NCBI GenBank assembly: GCA_028293285.1
Contig: JAQGPC010000006.1
Location: 1-37,936, forward strand
Length of the DNA: 37,936 bases
Source of the DNA: Pedosphaera sp.
GTDB taxonomy: Bacteria; Verrucomicrobiota; Verrucomicrobiia; Limisphaerales; Pedosphaeraceae
Direction: 5' to 3'
Both the position numbers and the translations under genes were made by a program. This document shows positions 1 through 8,592 of the stretch, piece after piece; the first letter of the stretch is position 1, and every line of letters starts with the position of its first letter. A model generated the notes under the pieces. That model had not been told where the DNA came from and ran no database searches. It was given only the letters and a program-made list of their open reading frames with translations.

Positions 1-468
1 GATTTCCTTACAACCAGCCACCCTCGCCAGTGTGATGGTCATCAATGCCGTCGAAACCAGCGGTGCGGTTCCGCCCGGAATGTAAATCCCCACGCGCTGG
101 AAGGCATCGAACTTTTCTCCCACCTTCGCTCCATGCGCATTCCGCGACGTCCAATTCTTCCGCAATGCCTTCCGGCTGAAAGTTTCGATATTTTTGCTCG
201 CCGCCGCCACTGCCGCCCGCAACGAGTCATCCGCCTTGAACGACGCCGTCAAAAATTCGGCCTGCGTCACCGCCAATTGTTCCACCGTCAACTTTGCATG
301 GTCAAACCGCTCCGTCAGTTCGACCAGGGCCGCATCACCGCGCGTTCTTACTGCGTCCACAATACCGCGCGCGCGTTCCTCAATGACCGGATCGAACAAG
401 CTCGACGGCGCAGCCAGTTGGCGCAGCCGTTCGGCAAAGTCTTTATCCGTATGGCGAATAACATTCAT
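1..468 (-). CDS. hisD: Histidinol dehydrogenase, N-terminal part (cut by window edge)
   Basis: Reading the minus strand from the ATG at 466-468 gives an open frame of 156 codons that runs off the left edge. It starts MNVIRHTDKDFAERLRQL and contains the family segment VGIYIPGGTAPLVSTALM near residues 125-142, followed by ARVAGCKEI. This glycine-rich stretch is typical of the NAD-binding region of histidinol dehydrogenase, which oxidises histidinol to histidine in two NAD-dependent steps in the cytoplasm. The N-terminal helical part (RGDAALVELTERFD) also fits HisD. Only about a third of the usual 430 residues is present, so the zinc and catalytic residues lie outside the window. No other his gene is visible. 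The gene is divergent from the membrane-protein gene at 695. Confidence 0.9.
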   Translation of the reverse strand, partial: MNVIRHTDKDFAERLRQLAAPSSLFDPVIEERARGIVDAVRTRGDAALVELTERFDHAKLTVEQLAVTQAEFLTASFKADDSLRAAVAAASKNIETFSRKALRKNWTSRNAHGAKVGEKFDAFQRVGIYIPGGTAPLVSTALMTITLARVAGCKEI

Positions 469-694
469 CGCCCTGAGGCTAGAAGATGCCTCGGCAAATG
501 TCAAAGTAGCTTGCCAATACAGCCAAATTTCACGCATCCGGCGCGAACCTCGCACACCCTGATGATTTGGCTCGCGCCAAATCCCTTGTATTTTCAGCTT
601 TTTCATACTGGCAAAGCTTATGCTCTTACGCATTTAGAAAAAGTTGCCATGAAAAGTTTCGGTTCATCGCAAACAAAAAATCCAAGGAGGAACT
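469..694. other. Divergent intergenic region hisD / membrane protein
   Basis: This 226-base gap must hold the promoters of both divergent genes. The only clear signal is a strong ribosome binding site, AAGGAGG at 683-689, six bases before the ATG at 695. I did not find convincing promoter boxes. Confidence 0.5.
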
Positions 695-2386
695 ATGGAA
701 CTACCGCCCACACCTGATTCTCCAGAAAATGAGAACTTTCGCCTCCACTACGTCCCTCCATTCATCCCCGAGCAGTTGCCACCGGAACAGACTTTCATGT
801 ATTGGGTAAAAAAGCTCCTGGTCTGCAATCCGTTTTACCTCGTTAGTGCCGCCACATTGCTTTACGGATTTTATCTCGTTGCCAGCGATGCTAATTTCCC
901 CGGCAAGGAATTTGCCCAACTCGTCTTTAATCTCGGCTCGTTGCAGTTCTACGAAGTCCTGCTGATTGCCACCGCCCTGTTGCTGGCTCGTCGCCACATT
1001 TACTACGATTCCAACCTCCTGATCTTTCTCGAAAATCTGTTGATCCTCGTCCCTTTCATTCTGCTCAGCCAGGCGGCTTTGCTCAACCAAAACACCGTCT
1101 GGGTTGTTTGCCTGGTCACCGGAGCAATGGTCTTGGTTCGATTTGGCGCCCTCAAACGCTTCCATAAAGAACTCAATTTACCTCGTGGACTTCTTGCCGT
1201 GGGACTGGTGCTGTTGTTGGTCAACGTTGCCCTGCCACTCATCTTTCGCCAATTCCAGGAACACAAAATCAGCATAGACGGCGCGCCTTACGAAATGAAC
1301 CGTTTCAGTTGGCTGTTTATTCTACCTGCCATCATCGCGCTGGCAAATTGTCTGCCGCGACCCGCCCAACTCGGCAACCAGCTTCCTCAACGTCGCTGGT
1401 TGCCGACCGGGCTGTTCACGCTCTGGCTCGCTGGCAGCGCGGTCCATCTTTATTGCTTGAGCTACGTCTATAATTACGTATGGGAAAAACCGTTTATCAT
1501 TCCCGCACTCTGGATGCTGGCGTGGACCATTTTCAATCGGCACGGCGATTTCCTGCGCATTCGCAATCTAAGCCACGCCCTACTGGCCTTGCCGTTCATC
1601 GTTACACTTCTTCCGGGAGCGAGGATGGGGGTTTTCCTATTCCTGATAGTGACCGGCCTGAACATTCTCCTTTACGCTTTCCTGTTCCGGAAGCAGCGCA
1701 CCAACAAATTGGCGTTTCATTTGATGCTCCTCTCACTCGCAGAGCTTGGCTTGGGTTTCGTTAAACAATTTGAAAGTCATCTCCCGCTCGAACTGACTGC
1801 CGGGAAATGTGTGCTGGCCTTTATCGCCGCGTATGCTTGCTTCTGGATTATCGTCTCGCGCCATCCGAAGTTCGGCATCGCGGGCGCCATCATTGTTGGG
1901 ATTACCACCGGAGTGGCCTTTTCTGACTATTTTGAAAGTCCCAATTTTGCCATTCAGTCCGCCCTGTTCTTCCTGATGCTGCACAGCCTGCTTTGGAAGG
2001 ACGAAGCGCATCCCGGAGCCAGGGGCGGACGCATCTTTGCCTGCACCGTGTGGATACTGCACTCCCTGCTCGTTGTCTCGATAAATTCGCCTCATGCGGG
2101 AGTGATCGTCTCCACCGGTGCAGCCACGATTCTAGCCATCTGCACCCTGCTCAAACTCATCCATGGCCAATGGCCGCCACTGGTCTTGCCCATCTCGGCC
2201 GCGATTGCGCTCCTCATTCATCCTTCCATCTTTGTCATCACCAAAGCGCAGTCCACACCCATCGGCCTATGGGTGGTTGCGGGAAGTTTCGTGCTCTTCG
2301 CCATCGGCACGCTGTTGGCTTTGACCAAATCAAAATGGAATCCTTCCAGTTCTCCCGTTGCACCCTCAACCCATCGAACCCACTGA
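695..2386 (+). CDS. Large polytopic membrane protein of unknown function
   Basis: The 563-residue protein is mostly hydrophobic. After a soluble proline-rich N-terminus (about 35 residues), I see roughly 12-14 membrane-length hydrophobic segments, for example around residues 45-65, 85-100, 105-125, 165-185, 205-220, 240-255, 300-330, 375-390, 395-410, 455-490 and 500-550. It ends in a short serine/proline-rich tail. The start is well supported by an AAGGAGG ribosome binding site. No catalytic motif, nucleotide-binding loop or recognisable transporter signature is visible, so I assign no function. It lies 73 bases upstream of pyrF in the same direction and may be co-transcribed with it, which says little about its role. 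It is probably an inner-membrane protein. Confidence 0.85.
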   Translation: MELPPTPDSPENENFRLHYVPPFIPEQLPPEQTFMYWVKKLLVCNPFYLVSAATLLYGFYLVASDANFPGKEFAQLVFNLGSLQFYEVLLIATALLLARRHIYYDSNLLIFLENLLILVPFILLSQAALLNQNTVWVVCLVTGAMVLVRFGALKRFHKELNLPRGLLAVGLVLLLVNVALPLIFRQFQEHKISIDGAPYEMNRFSWLFILPAIIALANCLPRPAQLGNQLPQRRWLPTGLFTLWLAGSAVHLYCLSYVYNYVWEKPFIIPALWMLAWTIFNRHGDFLRIRNLSHALLALPFIVTLLPGARMGVFLFLIVTGLNILLYAFLFRKQRTNKLAFHLMLLSLAELGLGFVKQFESHLPLELTAGKCVLAFIAAYACFWIIVSRHPKFGIAGAIIVGITTGVAFSDYFESPNFAIQSALFFLMLHSLLWKDEAHPGARGGRIFACTVWILHSLLVVSINSPHAGVIVSTGAATILAICTLLKLIHGQWPPLVLPISAAIALLIHPSIFVITKAQSTPIGLWVVAGSFVLFAIGTLLALTKSKWNPSSSPVAPSTHRTH

Positions 2387-2459
2387 CAAATATGAAACGA
2401 CGCAACACCAAACGCATCAAGAAGCTTGTCGCGCCCGACCATTCGGCTTTAATGAGCGC

Positions 2460-3164
2460 ATGCAGAATCCTATCATTGTCGCGCTGGATGTCCCCCAAGT
2501 TGAAACAGCGCTTCAACTGGCCGCGCAGCTAGCGCCGGTCGTAGGCGCCTTTAAAATCGGCGGCGAATTATTTACCAGCGCCGGACCTGATATTGTCCGG
2601 CGCATTCGCGCCACCGGTGCCGCCGTTTTCCTCGATCTCAAGTTTCACGACATCCCCAACACCGTCGCCAAATCTATCGCTGCCGCTACGCGTCTTGATG
2701 TGCAAATGCTCACCATCCACACCAGCGGCGGATTGGAAATGATGCAGGCCGCCGAACAATCCGCCCAGCAAACTGCGCTTCAATCCGGTCGTAATGCTCC
2801 GCTCGTCCTCGGCGTCACCGTCCTTACCAGCATGGACAGCAATACTCTCAGCGAGATCGGCATGTCGGCAAATGTTGGCCATCAAGTCGAACGCCTCGCA
2901 ACTCTCGCCGCCAAGGCCGGACTGCGTGGATTGGTCTGCTCCCCTTTGGAAATCACCGCCCTGCGCCAGGTTTTACCCCCTGCGATGCAACTGGTCACTC
3001 CCGGCATCCGCACCGGTGCGGAAAAAGCCGACGATCAAAAACGCACACTCACCCCCAAGGAAGCTCTTGATGCGGGCGCGAACTGGCTGGTGATAGGCCG
3101 TCCCATCTACGCCGCTGAAAATCCCCGCGCTGCTGCCGAGAAAATTCTAGCTTCGATTTCTTGA
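2460..3164 (+). CDS. pyrF: Orotidine 5'-phosphate decarboxylase
   Basis: The product is the last enzyme of de novo UMP synthesis, converting OMP to UMP and CO2 in the cytoplasm. From the ATG at 2460 it is 234 residues long, the normal size for the bacterial family. It begins MQNPIIVALDVPQVE, the usual beta-1 strand with its LDV motif. The catalytic signature DLKFHDIPNTV lies around residues 59-69, with K61 as the expected catalytic lysine. The phosphate-binding end TPGIRTG and the final NWLVIGRPIYAAENP also match. The frame stays open upstream to 2358, but that extension overlaps the previous gene and is not family-like, so I prefer 2460. It converges with the CapA-like gene. Confidence 0.95.
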   Translation: MQNPIIVALDVPQVETALQLAAQLAPVVGAFKIGGELFTSAGPDIVRRIRATGAAVFLDLKFHDIPNTVAKSIAAATRLDVQMLTIHTSGGLEMMQAAEQSAQQTALQSGRNAPLVLGVTVLTSMDSNTLSEIGMSANVGHQVERLATLAAKAGLRGLVCSPLEITALRQVLPPAMQLVTPGIRTGAEKADDQKRTLTPKEALDAGANWLVIGRPIYAAENPRAAAEKILASIS

Positions 3165-3260
3165 TAAAGACGGGCCATTGCAAAGAAATATTTCCTGAAA
3201 ACGGGGTTCGCCATGATGCGGGCTCCTGTCGGTGGCTGATGCCGGGGCCTTCCTCCAGCG

Positions 3261-4418
3261 CTATTGCCATATCAGGTTCATGCTGTTGTCCTCTGTCAGC
3301 TGCATGTGTGTCCCCAACGGCGCGCCCAATTGGTTCAGCAGATCGCACAGCCACCGAGCGTCCACTGCTGAGGCACGGTTCAACTGAAACCGCCGCGTCT
3401 GCATGGGAACCATGCGAACCGACTCTAACCGACCGCTGTGGTGATCGACCTGAATCAGATACATCAACGCCAAGTCCCCGCGGAACATCTCATACCCACG
3501 GATTCCTTCATAGTCGGTGAGAAAATCTCCGCACCCATAAAGGATCAGGTGATTCTGATAAACCTCGATGGTCTTGACGTGATGCGACGAATGGCCATGG
3601 GCGATGGCAACTCCTTCCTCAATCAGTCGGTGGGCAAAGGCGGATTGCTCCTTCGGCACCTCATAGCCCCAGTTGCCACCCCAGTGGATGGAGGCAATGA
3701 TCAAATCGCCCGGCTGCTGAAATTGCCGCATCCGACCCGCCACGCGTCTCGCAGTAGTTTCCGAAAGATCGCCCAGCAGGTTAACTCCCGGCCGAGTACT
3801 GGTTGCACCCCACTCCCTTGGAATGCCGCTGGTAATTGAGCCAAACGAGAACAGAAGCACGCGCCCTTTGCCTTTCATCTCCAGCACTGCCGGAGCCATC
3901 GCTTCCGCTGCATTGTGTCCTGCCCCGGCATAAGCTATGCCCGCCCGATCCAAGGTCTGAAGCGTCTCCATCAGCCCTTCATATCCCCAGTCCAATACGT
4001 GGTTATTGGCCAGGCTGCAACCGCTGATGCGCGCAGCAGTAAGACAGCCGACATTCTGCGGATGCATGTGGTAATGAATACCCTTGTCAGGCCAGGGCTC
4101 GTCGTTGGATGTAATGCTGGTCTCCAGATTGATGATCCTGAGATCAACCTTGGCCCGCTCCAGTTCCGCCAATGCCTCGCCCCAGATGTATTTGAAGCTC
4201 ACCGGCTGTGGAATTGGGCCATTGGCATTCTCAGCCAACTTGACGTATTCGCGAGCATCACGAACACACGATTCATACAACGTCGGATCGCCGGGATACG
4301 GCAAGACCTGATCCACACCACGGCCGGTCATGACATCGCCGCAGAGAAACACACGTAAAAGCCCGGCTTGGTTCAAATCCAAATTCACGTCAATCTGATG
4401 CTGCACAGATTTAATCAC
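3261..4418 (-). CDS. CapA-family (PGA_cap) metallophosphoesterase-like protein
   Basis: The 385-residue protein has the calcineurin-like fold of the CapA/PGA_cap family. Visible motifs are FLCGDVMTGRGVD (about residues 25-37), NLETSIT, SLANNHVLDWGYEG, SIHWGGNWGYE and AHGHSSHHVK, which together carry the usual metal-ligand Asp, Asn and His residues. Family members are linked to poly-gamma-glutamate capsule synthesis or act as phosphoesterases of unknown substrate. No signal peptide or membrane helix is visible, unlike membrane-anchored CapA, so a cytoplasmic enzyme is more likely. No capB or capC neighbour is present, so a capsule role is not supported. It lies downstream of the nucleoside phosphorylase gene's stop codon side, separated by 108 bases, in the same direction. 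Confidence 0.8.
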   Translation of the reverse strand: MIKSVQHQIDVNLDLNQAGLLRVFLCGDVMTGRGVDQVLPYPGDPTLYESCVRDAREYVKLAENANGPIPQPVSFKYIWGEALAELERAKVDLRIINLETSITSNDEPWPDKGIHYHMHPQNVGCLTAARISGCSLANNHVLDWGYEGLMETLQTLDRAGIAYAGAGHNAAEAMAPAVLEMKGKGRVLLFSFGSITSGIPREWGATSTRPGVNLLGDLSETTARRVAGRMRQFQQPGDLIIASIHWGGNWGYEVPKEQSAFAHRLIEEGVAIAHGHSSHHVKTIEVYQNHLILYGCGDFLTDYEGIRGYEMFRGDLALMYLIQVDHHSGRLESVRMVPMQTRRFQLNRASAVDARWLCDLLNQLGAPLGTHMQLTEDNSMNLIWQ

Positions 4419-4526
4419 AGCCCCACCTTGCCCTACGATTTCACTGTGGCACCAACTCCTTTATAATTTCACCGGAAGAAGCAGCTTTGTCTACGCGAAG
4501 GAATATCCAATAATGGATTTGTGAAT

Positions 4527-5837
4527 CTACATCTCAATAACTTTTTCCACTAACGGCGACAGCACAGGTCGAAATTCGGAAACCTCAAACGCTGTCTTCA
4601 AGCGGGCCAACGCAGCTTCAGCCTGAACCTTATTGGCGGCATGTACTCGGCATAAAATCGTTCCGAAACTCACCACTTCTCCCGGCGCGAGCAGCATATC
4701 CACGCCCACTTCCGGATTGATGATCGTTTCCTTGGTCAACCGCCCGCCACCCAAATCACGCACCACCTCGCCCACAACCCGTGCATTGCAACTGGTCACA
4801 TACCCATCCTGGGCGGCGTTCAATTCCATCACCACCGGCGCGGTATGCTCCTGCTTAAGCTTGCGATTGAATGCCTCCATGTCCGCACCTTGCGCCGCGA
4901 TCATTTCGTCCCACTTCTTGCGCGGCTTGCCCGAGGCCAAACATGCCGCAGCCTGTCCACGCGCCTCTTTCAAATGATTGGCCTTGCCGGTTTGCAACAA
5001 CAACGTCGCGGCAAAATCTATGACCAACTCCTCAAGGTCCGTCGGCCCCAAGCCTTCCAGGCAATGCACTGACTCTTTTACCTCCAGCCAATTTCCCGCA
5101 GCGCGACCGATCGGGCGATCCATGTTGGTAATCAATGCGCGCGTATTCACGCCGCATTCATTGCCCAATTCCACCATCGCAATGGCCAGTTCATTGGCCT
5201 TGTCAATTGTCGGCATAAACGCCGCTGAACCAAATTTCACATCCAGCACCAGGGCTTTGAGATTTTCTGCCAGTTTCTTGGAAAGAATCGAAGCCGTGAT
5301 GAGTGGAATCGAAGGCACCGTACCGGTCACATCACGCAAGGCATAAAGCCCCTTGTCCGCCGGAACCATTTGTGCCGTCTGCCCGCAAATCACGCAGCCA
5401 ACCCATTGCACTGTGGAAATAATCCTGTCCAGGGGCAAGGTCGTGCTGAGACCCGGGATGGCTTCCAACTTGTCCAACGTCCCGCCCGTGATGCCCAGAC
5501 CACGACCTGAAATCATCGGCACCCGAAACCCCAGGCACGCCAGCAATGGCGCGAGCGGCAGCGAAACCTTGTCGCCCACTCCTCCAGTCGAATGCTTATC
5601 CACCAATGGACGCGGATCATCAGGAAAACGAAGCACATCGCCTGAATCACGCATGGCGAGTGTTAGCGCACTGGTTTCCTTTGTATTGAGACCGCGAAAA
5701 TAAATGGCCATCAATAGCGAAGCCATCTGGTAATCCGGTATCTTGCCCGCTGTGTAATGGGAGATGATTTCCTGAATTTGAGACGCAGTGAAAACCTGAC
5801 CATCACGCTTGGCTTCGATTAAAGACAAGAAGTTCAT
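4527..5837 (-). CDS. deoA: Pyrimidine-nucleoside / thymidine phosphorylase
   Basis: The 436-residue protein matches the thymidine phosphorylase family in length and order of domains. It has an N-terminal helical domain (residues 1-65), the phosphate-binding loop KHSTGGVGDK at 81-90, the family signature SGRGLGITGGTLDKLE at 110-125, and the C-terminal domain containing GYVTSCNARVVGEVV. These enzymes cleave thymidine, deoxyuridine or uridine with phosphate to release the base and (deoxy)ribose 1-phosphate. I cannot separate DeoA from the broader Pdp type by eye, so the symbol is tentative. The start codon lies 17 bases after the stop codon of the barstar-like gene, which suggests a two-gene transcript. 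Confidence 0.93.
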   Translation of the reverse strand: MNFLSLIEAKRDGQVFTASQIQEIISHYTAGKIPDYQMASLLMAIYFRGLNTKETSALTLAMRDSGDVLRFPDDPRPLVDKHSTGGVGDKVSLPLAPLLACLGFRVPMISGRGLGITGGTLDKLEAIPGLSTTLPLDRIISTVQWVGCVICGQTAQMVPADKGLYALRDVTGTVPSIPLITASILSKKLAENLKALVLDVKFGSAAFMPTIDKANELAIAMVELGNECGVNTRALITNMDRPIGRAAGNWLEVKESVHCLEGLGPTDLEELVIDFAATLLLQTGKANHLKEARGQAAACLASGKPRKKWDEMIAAQGADMEAFNRKLKQEHTAPVVMELNAAQDGYVTSCNARVVGEVVRDLGGGRLTKETIINPEVGVDMLLAPGEVVSFGTILCRVHAANKVQAEAALARLKTAFEVSEFRPVLSPLVEKVIEM

Positions 5838-5854
5838 TAAAGGATTTATTCGAG

Positions 5855-6364
5855 TTAGAGACTGCGGTCTTTGTTAAGCCATTCTCTAGAGTTCCAAAGG
5901 ACCGGTTGCGCACCTACGGGGCCAAAAGAGATTTTTGGATCATCTGACTGGATTAAGATAATGAGACGTCGGCCGAACAACAAGAAGCCACGGGCATTCC
6001 CTGCTAGAATATTAAGAACCGCTCCGGCTACATACGGCATTTTGGAAGCAACCATATCAAACCGCTGAAATATCAGTACTCGCCCACTACTCTCCGGTAT
6101 TTCCAAGTCGCTCAGGCAGTCATTCAAAGCGTCCAGATTATGTCCATAATACTCCGGAAATTGCAGACTTTCAGCAAATGCCCGATGGAGTTGTGTTTCG
6201 TCTTCCCACTTCGCACAATCAAAAGCATCAATCCGGTAGCCCCGCCCTTTTAACCATTGCAGGTCCTCTTCAAGAAATTCAGTCCGCCAATAAAGCGTGA
6301 TGCTGCCATTTTGCAACAGCCTCCAATCAAGCCGCTCAAAATCGTTTTCGGTGAAAAATGCCAT
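5855..6364 (-). CDS. Barstar-family protein (ribonuclease-inhibitor fold)
   Basis: The 169-residue protein carries the barstar signature in its middle: AFDCAKWEDETQLHRAFAESL followed by FPEYYGHNLDALNDCLSDL (about residues 86-104). Barstar binds and blocks the secreted ribonuclease barnase. The protein is longer than classical barstar (about 90 residues), with about 45 extra residues in front (TENDFERLDWRLLQNGSITLYW) and a C-terminal part RGFLLFGRRLIILIQSDDPK. No barnase-like ribonuclease is visible nearby, so it is an orphan. It may give immunity against foreign ribonuclease toxins or do something unrelated. It is the first gene of a probable transcript with the nucleoside phosphorylase. Confidence 0.8.
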   Translation of the reverse strand: MAFFTENDFERLDWRLLQNGSITLYWRTEFLEEDLQWLKGRGYRIDAFDCAKWEDETQLHRAFAESLQFPEYYGHNLDALNDCLSDLEIPESSGRVLIFQRFDMVASKMPYVAGAVLNILAGNARGFLLFGRRLIILIQSDDPKISFGPVGAQPVLWNSREWLNKDRSL

Positions 6365-6440
6365 GGATGTAAGAATTAATTCCCACTGGTCGATTGAACC
6401 ATCCTACCTGCGGCATTCAATGGAAAGCGAAATCAATCTA

Positions 6441-6794
6441 TCACGTGGCAGCAGGAACCGTCGTGCTCGCACTCGCACTGGCTGCCTGTTCTGCACGAAT
6501 CACCTCTTCCGCCATCAAAAGCGCGCCTGCATCATTCGTTCCCTTCGGTGTAACCAGGGAAGCCAATCCCAGCCCATAGCCTTTCAAGCGGTTATGCCAT
6601 CGCGGATTTCCGGTTGTGGCATTAAGACAGAAAACTTCTCCCTGAGTGGTGGCGTAAAGGTTCTCTCCATCCAAAACCAGATGCACAAAACCGGAACTTT
6701 CCAGATGGGTTTCCCAAACGATTTGACCGGTTTCGCGATCGAGCGCAATGGCTGTGCCCTTGATTCCGACGAATACCAAATTGTCTTTAGACAT
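6441..6794 (-). CDS. Very small PQQ-like beta-propeller repeat protein
   Basis: The 117-residue protein from the ATG at 6794 reads MSKDNLVFVGIKGTAIALDRETGQIVWETHLESS and then ENLYATTQGEVFCLNATTGNPRWHNRL. These are two PQQ/WD-type blades with the A-L-D/N-x-x-T-G-x-x-x-W signature. A GGAGG ribosome binding site stands just before this ATG, so I prefer it to the longer frame that opens at 6908 and overlaps fabF. No signal peptide is visible. Two blades cannot close a propeller, so it may oligomerise or be a remnant of a larger outer-membrane BamB-like or quinoprotein-like gene. It follows fabF by 61 bases in the same direction. Its low-complexity tail is rich in Ala and Ser. Confidence 0.7.
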   Translation of the reverse strand: MSKDNLVFVGIKGTAIALDRETGQIVWETHLESSGFVHLVLDGENLYATTQGEVFCLNATTGNPRWHNRLKGYGLGLASLVTPKGTNDAGALLMAEEVIRAEQAASASASTTVPAAT

Positions 6795-6855
6795 ATTGCC
6801 TCCGGCGTTGTTAACTCTAAACCTGTTCTCAACCCCGACTTGCCCCTCGACCGTT

Positions 6856-8115
6856 CTAATCAACGAATTTCTTCGCTGCAATGGTCGCATTATGCCCGCC
6901 AAAACCAAACGAGTTGTTCAACACCGCATTGACCGTCAATTCGCGCGCCGTGTTTGGCACATAATCCAAATCACATTCCGGATCGGGATTTTCGTAATTG
7001 ATGGTTGGCGGAACAATATTTGTTTGCAGCGCCTTGGCGCAAATAGCCATTTCAACCGCGCCCGCTGCGCCAAGCATGTGACCGGTCGCGCCTTTGGTGG
7101 AACTCACCGCCATTTTGCGGGCATGTTCGCCAAAGACGTGCTTGATTGCCTGCGTTTCGCAAATATCGCCCTGCGGCGTCGAAGTCCCGTGCGCGTTGAT
7201 GTAGGAAATGTCCGTGGCATTCAAGCCGGCGTTGCGCAAGGCCATCTTCATGCAACGGGCTGCGCCTTCGCCTTCCGGGGCCGGGGCCGTAATATGATTG
7301 GCATCGGCCGTGTTGCCGTAACCAACGATTTCGCAATAAATCTTCGCGCTGCGCGCCTTGGCATGCTCCAACTCTTCGAGCACGAGGATGCCTGCGCCTT
7401 CGCCCATCACAAATCCGTCCCGCTGAATATCGAAGGGACGAGAGGCCCGCTTCGGCTCACTGTTCCGCGTGCTCATTGCGCGCATCGCACAAAATCCGCC
7501 GATGCCCATCCTGACGATGGTAGCTTCCGCACCGCCTGCAAAAATCGCTTTCGCATCCCCCATCTTGATTGTTCGCCAGGCTTCGCCAATGGCATGTGTT
7601 GAGGTCGCACAAGCGGAACAGGTGGCAAAATTCGGTCCGCGCAGCTTGTGATACATCGAGAACAGACCCGAGGCGATGTTCGAAATGAGCATCGGGATCA
7701 TGAAGGGAGAAATCTTTTTGGGTCCCCGTTCCAACAAAACCGTGTGCTGCTCTTCCGTGGTGTGCAGCCCGCCAATGCCGGAACCGATGAAAACGCCAAT
7801 CTCGTCGCGATCCACCTTTTCCAAGTCCATGCCTGAATCCAGCAACGCCTGGTAACCGGCAAAAACTCCAAATTGGGAGTAGCGGTCGGTGCGCTTCATC
7901 TCCTTGGGAGAAGGCAACGCCGGGCCGGGATTGAAATCCTTTACTTCGGCGGCAATATGGCAATCGAAGGGGGTGGGATCAAACGAGGTAATCGTGTCAA
8001 TGCCACATTGTCCCGCCAGGATGTTTTTCCAAAACGGTTCAATGTGCTGTCCGAGCGAGGAAACCACGCCCAAGCCGGTGACAACTACCCTGCGATCAAT
8101 CCAATTACCTGACAT
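6856..8115 (-). CDS. fabF: 3-oxoacyl-[acyl-carrier-protein] synthase II
   Basis: The 419-residue protein is a condensing enzyme of type II fatty-acid synthesis, elongating acyl-ACP with malonyl-ACP in the cytoplasm. It begins MSGNWIDRRVVVTGLGVVSS. The active-site cysteine is in TCSACATSTHAIGEAW, and the two histidines are in INAHGTSTPQGD and KGATGHMLGAAG, so the Cys-His-His set of KAS II is complete. GVFIGSGIGG and the C-terminal NSFGFGGHNA loop also fit. I chose the ATG at 8115 because the upstream open frame (to 8166) lies inside the acpP-fabF spacer hairpin. It follows acpP in the usual order. Confidence 0.96.
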   Translation of the reverse strand: MSGNWIDRRVVVTGLGVVSSLGQHIEPFWKNILAGQCGIDTITSFDPTPFDCHIAAEVKDFNPGPALPSPKEMKRTDRYSQFGVFAGYQALLDSGMDLEKVDRDEIGVFIGSGIGGLHTTEEQHTVLLERGPKKISPFMIPMLISNIASGLFSMYHKLRGPNFATCSACATSTHAIGEAWRTIKMGDAKAIFAGGAEATIVRMGIGGFCAMRAMSTRNSEPKRASRPFDIQRDGFVMGEGAGILVLEELEHAKARSAKIYCEIVGYGNTADANHITAPAPEGEGAARCMKMALRNAGLNATDISYINAHGTSTPQGDICETQAIKHVFGEHARKMAVSSTKGATGHMLGAAGAVEMAICAKALQTNIVPPTINYENPDPECDLDYVPNTARELTVNAVLNNSFGFGGHNATIAAKKFVD

Positions 8116-8122
8116 AAATAAA

Positions 8123-8160
8123 CGGGGCAGCTTGAGCTGGCGCCAGCCAAAACTGCCCCG
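8123..8160 (-). promoter_or_regulatory. Hairpin in the acpP-fabF spacer
   Basis: An 8-base inverted repeat (CGGGGCAG at 8123-8130 with CTGCCCCG at 8153-8160) encloses a perfect 12-base palindrome GCTGGCGCCAGC at 8136-8147. It fills the 63-base gap between acpP and fabF. No T-run follows, so it is more likely an mRNA-stability or processing element that lets acpP exceed fabF expression than a full terminator. This role is inferred. Confidence 0.5.
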
Positions 8161-8178
8161 AATCAATCCTTATCGCAA

Positions 8179-8424
8179 CTACTTTTGCGCTGAGTCTTCG
8201 ATGTACTTGATGACATCGCCGACACTCTGGAGTTTTTCAGCCTGTTCATCGGGAATTTCGTTGCCGAATTCCTCTTCCAACGCCATGACCAGTTCCACTG
8301 TATCGAGGGAATCCGCGCCAAGGTCTTCAATGAACTTGGCATCCGGCGTGACTTGGTCCGCGTTGACCCCAAGTTGCTCGACGATAATATCTTTTACTCT
8401 TTGTTCTATAGTTTTGTCAGCCAT
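8179..8424 (-). CDS. acpP: Acyl carrier protein
   Basis: The 81-residue acidic protein begins [20 protein letters not shown]. It contains the phosphopantetheine site [18 protein letters not shown], with the modified serine near residue 40. Length and helix pattern are those of the housekeeping acyl carrier protein that shuttles acyl chains during fatty-acid synthesis. The ATG at 8424 is preceded by ATGGAGTAACC, a good ribosome binding site; the open frame extending to 8484 is not family-like. It lies between fabG and fabF in the classical order, with a 168-base gap after fabG. Confidence 0.97.
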   Translation of the reverse strand: MADKTIEQRVKDIIVEQLGVNADQVTPDAKFIEDLGADSLDTVELVMALEEEFGNEIPDEQAEKLQSVGDVIKYIEDSAQK

Positions 8425-8455
8425 GGTTACTCCATTTCTGTAATTTTGTAGTGTG

Positions 8456-8484
8456 TGTCTAAGCCACGCTCCAGAAAGCGTCAA
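8456..8484 (-). promoter_or_regulatory. Possible acpP promoter
   Basis: On the minus strand, TTGACG (8479-8484) and TAGACA (8456-8461) are separated by 17 bases and lie 32 bases before the acpP start. The -35 box is good and the -10 box is weak (3 of 6). An internal promoter for acpP is common in fab clusters, but this call is from pattern alone. Confidence 0.35.
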
Positions 8485-8592
8485 GCCCTTAATCTTGAAA
8501 TTTTATTCTATTATGTTGGATGGTTGCCCATCCTCATTGTTCCAGTCAACCCATTGTCTATCGGCTGCGCGGCAAAGCGTCCAGCGTGAATT

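Noticed and set aside
1993-2532. Open frame overlapping the membrane protein and pyrF
   Set aside because: It is an alternative frame of the two supported genes, with His/Ser-rich composition.
3261-4418. Capsule (poly-gamma-glutamate) locus
   Set aside because: Only a CapA-like phosphoesterase is present, without CapB/C/D and without a membrane anchor.
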